Assembly (NCBI GenBank): GCA_022036555.1
Contig: CM039129.1
Coordinates: forward strand, 22,857,973 to 22,921,972
Reading direction: 5' to 3'
Length of the DNA stretch: 64,000 nucleotides
DNA from: Microstegium vimineum
Lineage: Eukaryota > Streptophyta > Magnoliopsida > Poales > Poaceae
Position 1 is the first letter of the stretch. Every line of letters begins with the position of its first letter. This document shows, piece after piece, positions 45,294 to 55,382 of this stretch. Under the pieces are notes generated by a model, which saw only the letters and a program-made list of their open reading frames with translations, had not been told where the DNA came from and did no database searches. The position numbers and the translations under genes are program-made.

Positions 45294-46276
45294 GGAACAA
45301 AGAGGGAGCAAAGGAAAAACGTGAGGAACACAAGAAAACGAGAGATGCGATCAAGTAATCAAAGCTGCCATGGCTTACGGAGGGTAAGGCCTCTGATTCC
45401 CACCGAAAACAAAGTGCAAATCCTTACAAAGGTTGGAGAGATCAACCTAGGTACCTCATGAACTAGAGAGAGGTTCGAGAGAGAGAGAGTTGGGGCTAAT
45501 TAAAGGTGTTCAAGAGGTGGGATTAGGATACCCCTTCATCCCCTATTTAACAGGGCTTTGGCTATTTCCCAAAGACCCCCTAGATACATGAGTGAACTAC
45601 CTAGCCTAAGCATTGCAGTCCAAGATCCGGAAAATATCTTCCTCGATTTGAATGGACGGCCCCGCTTTCTGCCAGGAGTTGCTGTCGCCTCGACGCAACC
45701 TCCAAGATTCCGCCACGTGCCATCCCGCTTCCTCGAAAGCTCTGCCCGGGTTTTGAGGCCCAAACCCGCGAAACCCGCCACCGGTAGCTTTGGGCTCAAC
45801 TACCGAACCCCGAGTTTTGAGGCCCAAACTCGGAAACCGTCCGCGGATGGTTTTGAGGCCCAAACCACCAAACCGCTTGACTCGAGCCACCTTGTCCTCA
45901 CCCGGTCGGACTCTGAGTCCCATGAGCCTCCGCTCGACCCGCTCGTCCGCCGTCTTGACATGGTCAACTCGATCTACCTTCATGTCTTCTCGCGCTCGTC
46001 GGTGCCAAGTACTAGCCACCACAGCTAGTCCGCCAGCGCCCATGGTCCCTCAGTCCGAGCCCCGCTTCCGCCCTTCACCGCTCTCAGTCCATCGGCACGG
46101 CAAGCCTCTACTCGACATTCTCCACGCCATTGACCACCGTCACTAGGAATAGCACCTGCACACCACAAGCCGATAGATAGACACACTTTTGCTTTCGCAA
46201 AGGGTTAGGGTAAGCCACTCAAACTGAAACGCTCAAGTGTTGGGCAATCACTCATCACAAAACTGAACTACATGGG
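45294..46276 (-). repeat. 5' LTR of element C, second segment
   Basis: This is clean sequence nearly identical to 11623-12513 of the 3' LTR, with about 90 bases more before the GCACCTGCACACC block. It is cut by element I at 46276 after CATGGG. The open frame of 156 codons here is an LTR frame, not a gene. Confidence 0.88.
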
Positions 46277-46774
46277 TGTTGGGGATATAACCTCGGCATA
46301 TCTCCAGGGACCTTCTTGGGCCTGCCGACTAGGAGACGACCCAGCCTACGAGGCCTCGCGGCACGCGACAAGACCGTCGTGCTCGCTAAGGACTCCTAAG
46401 AAGACTTGATCGCCAAGGAAGATCTTAGTAGATAGATTCGGATCCCTTGCCTTAGGGAACTGATCGTAATCTGTTAGGATATGGAAGTTGTAACCCTGCT
46501 CCTCGGCTATATAAGGCGAGCAGGGACCCCCCTCGAAAAACCCCAGATAACCTCCCTCAGATCATCTACAGATCTTGTAACTTGATACACGAGATCAATC
46601 TAGCCACCAGAACACAGGACGTAGGGTATTACGGTGGTTTGCCGGCCCGAACCTGTATAAACCCCGTGTCTACGCTCTCTGTGTTACGCTTGATCGCCGT
46701 CGCCACACCTCCGCCTAACAATCTACTACCGTGGGGTATCCCCTAGGTAGACTACGACGCATATTTCGTCGATA
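46277..46774 (+). repeat. 5' LTR of element I
   Basis: The LTR is 498 bases, from TGTTGGGGATATAACC to TTTCGTCGATA. The end has T where the other copy has C (GTCGACA). About 33 differences from the 3' LTR are visible by eye, so insertion is not very recent. TATATAAGG at 46508-46516 is the likely TATA box. Confidence 0.9.
46508..46516 (+). promoter_or_regulatory. TATA box in element I LTR
   Basis: TATATAAGG is conserved in both LTR copies, in the context of a short GCTCCycGrCTATATAAGGCGAGC imperfect palindrome. Confidence 0.65.
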
Positions 46775-46775
46775 G

Positions 46776-46795
46776 TTGGCGCGCCAGGTATGGGG
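46776..46795 (+). other. Primer binding site of element I
   Basis: TTGGCGCGCCAGGTATGGGG follows the LTR by one base. TGGCGCGCC is the site seen after the LTR in several grass gypsy families. The tRNA is not assigned. Confidence 0.6.
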
Positions 46796-46810
46796 TGTGT
46801 GCATCGACTT

Positions 46811-48860
46811 CATGGCTCGTCAAGCGGTCACCTTCCCGGATTCAATGGTCCTTCCGACGCCCGACACCGTGATCCAGATTGGATCTATGTCTTGGACCAT
46901 CGGATCCGCGCCACGCGGGGTAAGTTCACCACCATCTCCGCATCACCCCGCCATACCGAAGTACCACCTGCGCAAGGATGTCAACATCGACGACCTAATC
47001 GGCGCCGTCGATCACGCCAACACCGGAATCATCAGCTGCATCGACCTCGTCCAGGTGGCGCGACGCCGACTCCCAGGTCACCACGGTCATCGACCACGCC
47101 TCCGTTGGTCTCCGCCGAAGACAATGGTCACGATGACCAGGGACACTCGCCCCTCCCCAATGATGCCCTATGGGCTCAGTAATCAGGCCGCTGCCATCTG
47201 ACGCCAAACGCATCGACTGATCTCCGACCAGATTCCCCCAGCACCCATCGTGAACACCGTCGTCATCTGCCCGGTCTCCGATGACTCCGACCAGGCAGTA
47301 TCTCTCGATGGCACGGTCTCCTCAGCCTCGGTCGCCTCCACGAGGCCTGAAACGCCTAGTTCATCAAGATCAACCAGCAACATCCCAGAGTTCCCCCTAG
47401 GTTTCGGGGAGGGGGGGTAGTTTTTCAAGTCTCCACAACAGTGTCCCACGCGACAACGAGACGGAGGCCGATCGCATCGCGAGGGAACAGTGCAACAACG
47501 AGTGCACACGACGGCGCGAACGAGAGCGCGTCGATCAAGAGAAACGAGACGAGGAGCACCGCGAACGCGAACGACTTGCACGTGAGCAGCACGAGTGGGA
47601 CCAGAGAAATTGTGGTCGCATGCCAGGACGCAATCTCCAGAATGACTTCGACCGGATAGGCGACGTTCCAATATACCCAACTCCGAGCGCCAACCTCGCC
47701 GCGACAACATGCGAGCTGTCCAAACTCCCCAGAAACCACCCCAGAAGCCCCCTGCGGGAGTATAGGAAAAGATCCCCACCACGTGACGGTGAAGCACGCG
47801 ACGACGCTCGGCGTGAGCGATTGCCGGAGCAGGCACGCTGTAGCCCTCCGAGGGAGTACAGGCGAAGATCTCCGCTACACGATGGGGAGGAATGCGACTA
47901 CCCGTGACGCAAATGAACACCAGAGCCGGCACGACGAAGCCCTCCGAGGGAGTACCAAGGCAGATCCCCGCGGCGTGACGGTAATCCATGACGCGACCTA
48001 ACAGCACCACCCGTTGGAAATTGGCGACCTCTTTCCCCTCGCTTGCGCGCCGTTTGATGGCCAATATATTTCAGGGTAACATTGGTGGACAAATACAACG
48101 ACAAGATAAAGCCAGAGCAATGGGCCTCCACCTACGAGATCGCTGTATATGCTTCGGGAGGAAACCAAGATGTGATGGCCAACTACCTCCCCGTGATGCT
48201 GTCGACCATGACCAACAATTGGCTCCAGAAGATCCCCGAAGGCACGATTGATAGCTGGGGACAGCTCAAAGAAATTTTCATTAAAACATACAAAGCCACG
48301 TGTGTTCAGTCGGGAACACGTTACGACCTGGAAAACGTTCGCCAGAGGAGCAACGAGAGTCTCCGCGAATACATCAGGCGTTTCTCCGATAAACGATTCA
48401 GCATCATGGATATCTTCGACCCAAAGGCCATCGCCATCTTCTCCAACGGTCTACGCACCGACGAACTCAGAAACAAGCTAGCACGAAAGATACCAACAAC
48501 CATAGAAGAGCTCATGATAATCGTGAATCCTTACACCAACCAAGACGACGCCGCCCGATGCAGGGAGACCAGGCGACAATACTCCTGCTCCCCAGAGCGC
48601 GGAAGGGACAGGGATCGCCGATTAGACTACCGCAATAATGGAAGACCTGGTGATCACCGGGACTACAGATCGAGCAACTCCGAGCGCTACCCACAGAAGT
48701 ACGATTACAGATGAGACGATCGTTACGTCGCTAATACAAATGCTAGACCAAGAAAGAACTACGACGAAAGCTACGACAAGATCCTCAACGGCCCATGCCC
48801 CATACACAAGAACACCAAGCACTCCATGCGTAATTGCGACCTCCTCGAGCAGGCGGTGAA
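46811..48860 (+). pseudogene. Element I gag
   Basis: The frame starts at MARQAVTFPDSMVLPTPDTV (46811) and is broken several times. An acidic/basic zone (47440-47620) leads into the PTPSANLAATTCEL block. Three repeats of a SPPREYRRRSPxxDGE-like unit follow (about 47740, 47845 and 47940). The gag core is open from 48082 to 48714 (DSWGQLKEIFIKTYKATCV, NESLREYIRRFSDKR). A C-x2-H-x4-H-x4-C knuckle (CPIHKNTKHSMRNC) lies near 48797-48838. Stops and shifts at 47180-47440 and 47900-48080 separate the parts. Confidence 0.82.
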
Positions 48861-49690
48861 AGGAAGAGGAGACAAGAGGGCAAAGAAGGACGATCCCGAC
48901 AAGGGCAGCGATCAGAACCACCAGCACCGGAGTTCCGCCGACCATCAACAACGCACTCCATCTTCGGAGGCATTGTGGTCGTTGAAGCAGAAAGGAGACG
49001 TCGCCAGGTACGCAAGGATGTCTACTCGGTAGCAGCAACAGGCGAGGGCGCGGACGACACACGCCACATAGACTGGTCAGAACAGCCCATCAGCTTCTCC
49101 GAAGAAGACGAGTGGACAGACTTCAGGTACCCTGGTCGCTTCCCGCTCATCGTTGATCCGACCATCGCCACGTGTCATTTTAGGAAAGTACTGGTCGGCG
49201 GCGGCATTGCCCTCAACATCATATTCGCCGATGCCTTCCACCAACTCAAGTACTCCAAGAAGGACCTCATGCCTGCGAACTTCTCCTTATGGGGGATCAT
49301 CCCCAACAAGGCGTCAACACCGATAGGCCGGATCACCCTCCTTGTGCAGTTTAGCAATCAAGACCACTTCAGGGTGGAACACATCACCTTCATCGTCGCC
49401 GACTTTGAAACAGCCTACCACGCGATACTGGGCCAACAACACTAGCCAAGCTCATGGCGGTTCCGCACTACACCTACATGGTGCTCAAGAGCCCGACGCA
49501 GCAAGGCATCCTCAGCCTCCGAACCAACCTCAAGATCGCATATGAGTGCGAACAAACGATAAACGCCGTCGAAAAGCCTTGTCTCCCGGACGTGTATAGC
49601 TCAGAAGGCAGCGACAGCCCGCCCGCGAAAAAGCAGAAGGAAGCAGAAGAAGCAACGATCACTCCCAACTCTGGCGGCGAACGAGCATAG
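48834..49690 (+). pseudogene. Element I protease remnant, end of coding part
   Basis: The reading DRFPLIVDP-like entry (YPGRFPLIVDPTIATCHFRKVLV) and the C-terminal block ETAYHAILGQ identify a gypsy aspartic protease at about 49060-49443. The active-site triplet reads V-G-G-G where V-D-G-G/S is normal, so the catalytic Asp is lost. A short further frame (49454-49690, LRTNLKIAYECEQTINAVEK) is the usual linker that precedes RT in related elements. RT itself is absent. Confidence 0.75.
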
Positions 49691-50871
49691 AGGTCGATAG
49701 CTCCGGGCAATGCAAGACGCCCTAATATAATCCTAATTCAATAAAGTTTGTATTGTTCTACCTCCAAACAATGAATAAAGGTGCTTTATCTCCATTGTTT
49801 CTCATCTAACCAAACCTGTTATGAAACGCTCACGGTGTACGGCAATCTCCACAAAGCTCCCACGGCGCACAAAGACCTTTACGACGCGCTCATGGCGTAG
49901 ACTAACCACTCCAAAGACACTTACAACTACCCTCATCGCAACAACGCTGATAACACACGACGACCACGACAGTGCGACTACTAACGATCGACGACCTCTC
50001 CAAAACACTCCCACAGTTTTCGACGACCTCTCCAAAACGCAACACGGCGTTTCTCCAAACAGCCTGGCCATAACCAGAAAGCTCCCAAAGCTGGTCTATC
50101 AATGGGTCATAGTGAATAGAAGTAGCTACCCTAAGCACTATGACAACATTGAAAGACCTCCTAAGTGATACTTCCTCATAAACCGGGCAGTGTCATTTAG
50201 GTTGGGAGCCATGAGGCTATGCGCCCAGAATCTGTTTACAACCACGGTACGGTCGTCGACTCTACAAGCAGCATGGCTATTCGCCCAGCGTCTGCAGGAA
50301 CGGTCGCCACGGGCCATAGTCACGCCACGATTAGTCCTCTCGAAAAAAGGACCTGACCCTGGTATCATACAAAGTGTGCATGAGTTGTTCGCCCTGTACG
50401 CCGCGGGTTGCCAGCAGCGTACCTCCTTGGGAGTCCTTATGTATCCTACGCGTGAAGTGGCGCTAGCCCTAAGATCTGGAGCATTTGACACCCAAGGCAG
50501 AACGACTCATCGCTACGGCTCACGACTAGCGGGCACGACAGGACATACAAGTGAAACAAAAGCTCACCGCCCGGATATATTACAACTTTGTAGTTTTCAC
50601 TTAAACGTCCGACCCCTTGTATCCGAGATACAAATCACCGCTGTCTTGCAGCAAAACAGAGCATGATAACAAATTCGACATTGGAGAGTCAACGTCTACA
50701 GAAAAGTTATTCCAGCAATTACAACTTCATCCTACTGATGCGATTAGCAACCACCTCACAAATGTTCCTAGTCCAGAGATCAAACTCATGTCAAATCTGA
50801 CACTCCAAGCTACAGTACATGATGATCCAAGGCGTATTATCACCCCAGCGGCGACACTCGCTCCAGGAACA
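49691..50871. other. Element I interior, no recognised gene
   Basis: The stretch has a 158-codon open frame at 50190-50666 (+) that resembles nothing I know. It occupies the place where RT and integrase would be in an autonomous relative. It could be more captured host sequence flanking the F-box-like ORF, or diverged element sequence. Confidence 0.4.
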
Positions 50872-51546
50872 CTAATGAGGAGCGATGACCATGGCTAAAT
50901 CCAGAACATACTCCGGCGCACGAATACCCAGAGACTGCCGGATCCTGTGCATATCATCACGAAAGCGGTCCCGAAGACGATGCAAGAATCGGTCGCAAAA
51001 ACGACCATCTCGCAGGGCACCTCCACTGATAGAATCAAGTATAGCATGCGCCTCTGGATTTGCCGAATCGGCATAAAACAACATCATGGCCCTGAAGTAC
51101 ATAGCAACATCATCTCCAGCGACCACCGCCCTACCGATAAGATCCCGCCCGCCAGGGTCTCGCCCGAACACCATCAACCGCTCCAGGCCACGGAAGAACA
51201 AAGCCTCACAATTGTCGACATCAAGAAAGCGCTGCACGAAGGCAGACTCCAGGAAAGGGTAGTAGGGCCGACAATACTCCTGAACGCGCCGAAGAGACAC
51301 GAGCCGAATCATCGAAGCATCATCGCAAAAGCGACAAAAGAGACGGCAGATTGGGTGAATCTTCACATACTCACGCACATTGTCGCTGTCGCCGATCACA
51401 AGATGAAGAATTCGGAAGACCAAGTCCTCCGGCAAAGCCAGCAAGGCGGAGGAACCCACTCCAAGGCGCGCACCACCACCCTCTATCTCCACCGACCAAA
51501 CCCTAGCGTCGACGAACTCTCCATCAACGACCCAAACTTTCCACAA
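50872..51546 (-). CDS. Captured F-box-like protein ORF in element I
   Basis: An uninterrupted 224-codon ORF runs from ATG (51546) to TAG (50872-50874). After a 36-residue lead, LPEDLVFRILHLVIGDS followed by HPICRLFCRFCDDASM fits an F-box. The rest (FVQRFLDVDNCEALFFRGLERLMVF, ALFFRG and the helical GRAVVAGDDVAMYFRAMMLFYA) resembles the C-terminal region of F-box proteins of the At1g67623 type. Such proteins bind SKP1 in SCF ubiquitin ligases; the function here is inferred only from sequence resemblance. It is antisense to the element. It is open while the element's own gag and protease are broken. Confidence 0.65.
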   Translation of the reverse strand: MWKVWVVDGEFVDARVWSVEIEGGGARLGVGSSALLALPEDLVFRILHLVIGDSDNVREYVKIHPICRLFCRFCDDASMIRLVSLRRVQEYCRPYYPFLESAFVQRFLDVDNCEALFFRGLERLMVFGRDPGGRDLIGRAVVAGDDVAMYFRAMMLFYADSANPEAHAILDSISGGALRDGRFCDRFLHRLRDRFRDDMHRIRQSLGIRAPEYVLDLAMVIAPH

Positions 51547-51695
51547 GACAAGAGCGAAGATCAGCGAATAAGGTGGATTAGAATCCCCTCAAATCACCAA
51601 TAATATATGGCACCGAATCACCAGCTATTGGAATCCCAAACACGCTAAGGAAAAGAAACGCGACCCTTCTCGTTCCGTCAAAACCGCCAGGGTAG

Positions 51696-51703
51696 CCTTT
51701 ATA
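51696..51703 (-). promoter_or_regulatory. TATA box upstream of the captured F-box-like ORF
   Basis: The - strand reads TATAAAGG, about 150 bases before the ATG at 51546, in the context GGTATAAAGGCTACCC. It suggests the capture included the host promoter. Confidence 0.5.
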
Positions 51704-51903
51704 CCAAGCGGCGCGTCGCTTCGACTTCCAGGGTTTTTGGGAAATCACAACGATCGAATACGGAACCGCCACGCCAACCACCTTTTGCGCCGCACAAACG
51801 GGCCGATAAAACCAGACACAAAATAACGGCCCATTTAACCCTGTTTACCTTTCGCCTTATGCTTTGTGGCTAATTATTCCTTTTGAACAATGCTACAGTC
51901 CCG

Positions 51904-52840
51904 GGGACTGGACGCGTGTCTATCTCATTTTTTACACAGCAGCAGCAGGGCGCCTACAGTAACCCGACCGACAAGGATGATAAGGCCGCCCACACAATAA
52001 ACTCAGGGACTCCGTCCATAGCAACAACGACTTAAGTGTTGATCGTGTCTCCGACCAGGCTCGGGACTTCGCCTAGCTCCACGCCGAGCAAGTCTCCGGG
52101 ACTACGATCAAGGCACCAGAAAACGACCATCAGACGGACAACATCCGGGGACTGACGCCCGGGGACTGCGAATAAAAACCAAAGGACCCCGATACAAGAA
52201 TCCCTCCGAGCTCCTTCCATGAGGCTCGGGGACTACGGGTATTCGCAGTCGTTTACCATTAAAATAGTATTTCAATCCTTTATTTTCTACATACTTGATC
52301 TTGATGCAAGAAGCTACTCGCCACTCACATCAGGCTCGGGGGCTACGGGTACTTGCAGTCGTTTTTACAAATTTATGCTCCAAACTCTATTTATATACTT
52401 TATGCACTACTTTATAAAGCATGACACCACGTGCATACTTGACCTGCTACCATGCTCGGGGACTAAGTGGGTACACTTCACCTTGCGGTGAATGTACTGG
52501 TCTTGTTCACAAGCAAAGCTCTGTTGTTTTAATGTGCGGTTTTTGCAGAACCTAAGTGGGTACACTTCACCCGGGAAAGACCTTTCAAAAGTTTTTTCTT
52601 CTTCAGCACGTCAAATTCTTACAGCAAGCAGCCGCATCATCCGGCAAGGCGACCAGCTCGCACGCCAAGTTACGACGTTCTCGACCAGATCGACCTGGTC
52701 GGGAGACCTCTCCGAGCGGCACCTCGACCAGCCATACTGGTCGGGACTCTACGACGACCACCCTGCATGATAGCGACTAGCTGGATGCCTCTCAGGATGA
52801 CGTCGCGGGCTCGCCAGAAGAATATAACGTGCTCGGGGAT
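51904..52840 (+). other. Element I 3' untranslated zone with GCTCGGGGACTACGG repeats
   Basis: No gene is seen. A phrase of the form GCTCGGGGrCTACGGGTAyT followed by CGCAGTCGTTT or TGCAGTCGTTT occurs at about 52224 and 52333, and shorter versions (CTCGGGGACT) recur near 52060, 52145, 52453 and 52833. The last leads into the 3' LTR and may serve as the PPT. Confidence 0.55.
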
Positions 52841-53341
52841 TGTTGGGGATATAACCTCGGCATATCCCCAGGGACCTTCTTGGGCCTATCGACCAGGAGA
52901 CGGCCCAGCCTATGAGGCCTTGCGGCAAGCGACCAGCCCGTCGTGCTCGCTAAGGACTCCTAAGAAGACTTGCTTGCCAAGGAAGATCTTAGTAGATAGA
53001 TTCGGATCCCTTGCCTTAGGGAACAAATCATAATATGTTAGGATATGGAAGTTGTAACCCTGCTCCCCGACTATATAAGGCGAGCAGGGACCCCCCCCTC
53101 GAAAACCCCCAGATAACCTCTCTTAGATCATCTACAGATCTTGTAACTTGATACACGAGATCAATCTAGCCACCAGAACGCAGGACGTAGGGTATTATGG
53201 TGGTTTGCTGGCCCGAACATGTATAAACCGTCGTGTCTACGCTCTCTGTGTTACGCTTGATCGCCGTCACCACACCTCCGCCTAAGAATCTACTACCGTG
53301 GGGTATCCCCTAGGTAGACTGCGACGTATATTTCGTCGACA
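52841..53341 (+). repeat. 3' LTR of element I
   Basis: The LTR is 501 bases, from TGTTGGGGATATAACC to GTCGACA. It is followed by the duplicated target ATGGG at 53342-53346. Confidence 0.92.
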
Positions 53342-53369
53342 ATGGGTACTTATCCACCATGTGTTCGCA
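53342..53369 (-). repeat. 5' LTR of element C, last 28 bases
   Basis: ATGGGTACTTATCCACCATG then TGTTCGCA matches the end of the clean LTR (12507-12534). Element E gag resumes directly after it. Confidence 0.88.
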
Positions 53370-53993
53370 ATGACTGAAAGGTTCAATGTATCCAAGGCTT
53401 TTGTTGAAACCAAGCTTGCAGAGGGCGCAGTTGTTGGCCCACATGTGATCAAGATGGTTGGTCACACTTAGAGATTGGAGAAGCTAGGCTTCCTAATGGG
53501 CCTAGAGTTGACCACTGATTTCATACTTGCGTCTCTTCCACCAAGCTATGAGAACTTCATTTCGAACTACCATATGCATGGGGCGGAGAAGGGCTTGAAT
53601 GAATTGTGCGGCATGCTTAAAACAGCAGAAGCTGATATCAAGAAAGGTGCTGGCAGTAGTCATGTGATGGCGGTCCAAAAGAAGCCTAACTTTAAGAAGA
53701 GGGCTTGGAAAAGGAAGAAGGCGAAGGCTAAAGATGAGATATCTAAGCCAAACCCTCCTCCTGTGCCCAAGGCTGCTGGACCTACTGAAGCTAAATGCTT
53801 TCATTGTAAGGGGACAGGTCACTGGAAAAGGAACTGCATGTTGTACTTGGAATCCTTGAAGGATGGCGGCAGTAAAGGTACTCCCGCTTCTTGTACACTT
53901 GGTGTTCATATTACAGAGATTTTTCTCATTGATTCTTATATCAATTCTTGGGTATTTGATACTGGATCGGTTGCTCATATTTGCAATACGATG
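53370..53993 (+). pseudogene. Element E gag, C-terminal part
   Basis: The frame reads TERFNVSKAFVETKLAEGA, then ASLPPSYENFISNYHMHG, a Lys-rich tract and a CCHC knuckle (CFHCKGTGHWKRNC) near 53794-53835. TAG at 53469-53471 interrupts where this copia family has Gln. The protease follows in the same frame. Confidence 0.88.
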
Positions 53994-55382
53994 TAGGGAA
54001 TGATAAGAAGTAGAAGCGTGAAAAGAGGAGAAGTTGATTTCCGCGTGGACAATAATGCAAGAGTTGCTGCGTTGAACGTTGGGATGATGCAACTTCACCT
54101 TCCGTCAGGATTTATCATGAAATTGAATAATTGTTATTTTGTTCCTAGTTTAAGTCGAAACATTGTATCGCCTTCATGTTTGATGAAGGACTGTTATTCA
54201 TTTGCGAGTAAAGACAATGGTTGTGTGGTCTCAAAGAATGACATGTTTGTGGCTTTTGCATCCATTATGAATGGGTTGTTTATTTTAAATCTTGATGATG
54301 AACCTATCTGTAATATTAATGCTAAAAGGCCTCGGCTTAATGAGTTAAGTCCAACCTATATGTGGCATTGTCGTTTAGGTCATATAAGTGAGAATCGCAT
54401 GAAGAGGCTCCATTCTGATGGGCTTCTAACTTCATTTGATTTTGAATCATATGAGACATGTGAGGCTTGCTTGTTTGGAAAGATGACCAAGTCGCCTTTC
54501 ACAGGTTTTCCAGAGATTGCGGCAGACTTGTTGGAACTTGTACATACTGATGTATGTGGACCAATGAGTACGACAGCTAGAGGCGGATTTCAATACTTCA
54601 TAACTTTCACTGATGACTTTAGTAGATATGGATATGTCTACATAATGAAGCATAAGTCTAAGACATTTGAAAAGTTCAAAGAATTTCAGAATGAAGTAGA
54701 GAATCAACGTGGCAAGAAAATTAAAGCCTTGTGATCTGATCGTGGAGGTGAATATTTGAGCCATGAGTTTAGCAATCATCTAAAGAGTTTCAGAATTGTT
54801 CCACAGCTTACGCCGCTTGGAACGCTTCAGAGAAACGGCATGTCTGAGCGATGTAATCGAACTTTGTTGGACATGGTTCGATCTATGATGAGCCAGTCAG
54901 ACCTACCACTCTCGTTTTGGGGATATGCTCTAGAAACAATCATTTTCACATTGAATAGGGTACCGTCTAAGTCCGTAGTTAAGACACCATATGAGATATG
55001 GACTGGTACGAGTCCTAGTTTGTCTTTTCTAAAGATTTGGGGTTGTGAAGCTTATGTCAAACGACTTATGTCAGATAAACTTACACCCAAGTCGGAAAAA
55101 TGCTTTTTTGTGGGATATTCAAAGGAAACTTTAGGATATTACTTCTACAACCGATCAGAGGGCAAAGTGTTTGTTGCTCGGAACGGTGTCTTCTTAGAGA
55201 AAGAGTTTCTCAATAAAGAGAAGAATGGACACAAGGTTTATCTTGAAGAAGTTCAAGATGAGCCAATAGGGGATAACTCTACGAGTGATGCTAATGTAGC
55301 AGAACAAGTTGAGATACCTGTGGCAAGAGAAACACCACCACAACCACGAAGGTCAGCAAGAATCCATGAGGCACATGGGTAA
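53930..55382 (+). pseudogene. Element E protease and integrase
   Basis: The protease active site is VFDTGSVAHIC near 53952-53985 (D-T-G intact). TAG at 53994-53996 interrupts right after. The integrase zinc region WHCRLGHISENRMKRLH ... CEACLFGK is at 54363-54480. The D-D-E core is seen in HTDVCGP, SDRGGEY and MSERCNRT. A TGA at 54732-54734 directly before SDRGGEY and a TAA at 55380-55382 before the RT region complete the breaks. Confidence 0.9.

Larger units (their letters stand above)
46277..53341 (+). mobile_element. Element I: non-autonomous Ty3/gypsy with captured F-box-like gene
   Basis: The two LTRs are 46277-46774 and 52841-53341. A perfect 5-base target duplication ATGGG occurs at 46272-46276 and 53342-53346. 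Inside are gag and a broken protease, but no RT, RNase H or integrase, so the element must have relied on enzymes from another element. In the space after protease lies an intact antisense ORF of host-gene type (50872-51546). The layout recalls Huck/RIRE2-like gypsy elements (PTPSANLAA gag block, GTTGGCGCGCC after the LTR). Confidence 0.9.
10553..53369 (-). mobile_element. Element C: Sirevirus-like Ty1/copia, split by B, D and I
   Basis: On the - strand the order is 5' LTR, tRNA-Met-type primer site, gag, protease, integrase, RT-RNase H, multi-PPT zone and 3' LTR. Integrase before RT is the copia order. A long gag with a coiled-coil tail and the several PPT-like repeats are typical of Sireviruses (Opie/Ji relatives). 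The element's own sequence is about 12 kb, and the rest is B (in gag), D and I (both in the 5' LTR). Its right flank starts ATGAC, and a clean left copy of a target duplication is not visible. Confidence 0.9.

Noticed and set aside
46790..47213. Overlapping frames of 72-141 codons on both strands at the start of element I
   Set aside because: Only the frame from 46811 fits the position and composition of gag; the others are shadows of G/C-rich sequence.
46995..48131. Long - strand frames (up to 293 codons) opposite gag of element I
   Set aside because: They mirror the Arg/Ser-rich repeats of gag on the other strand and show no domain or promoter.
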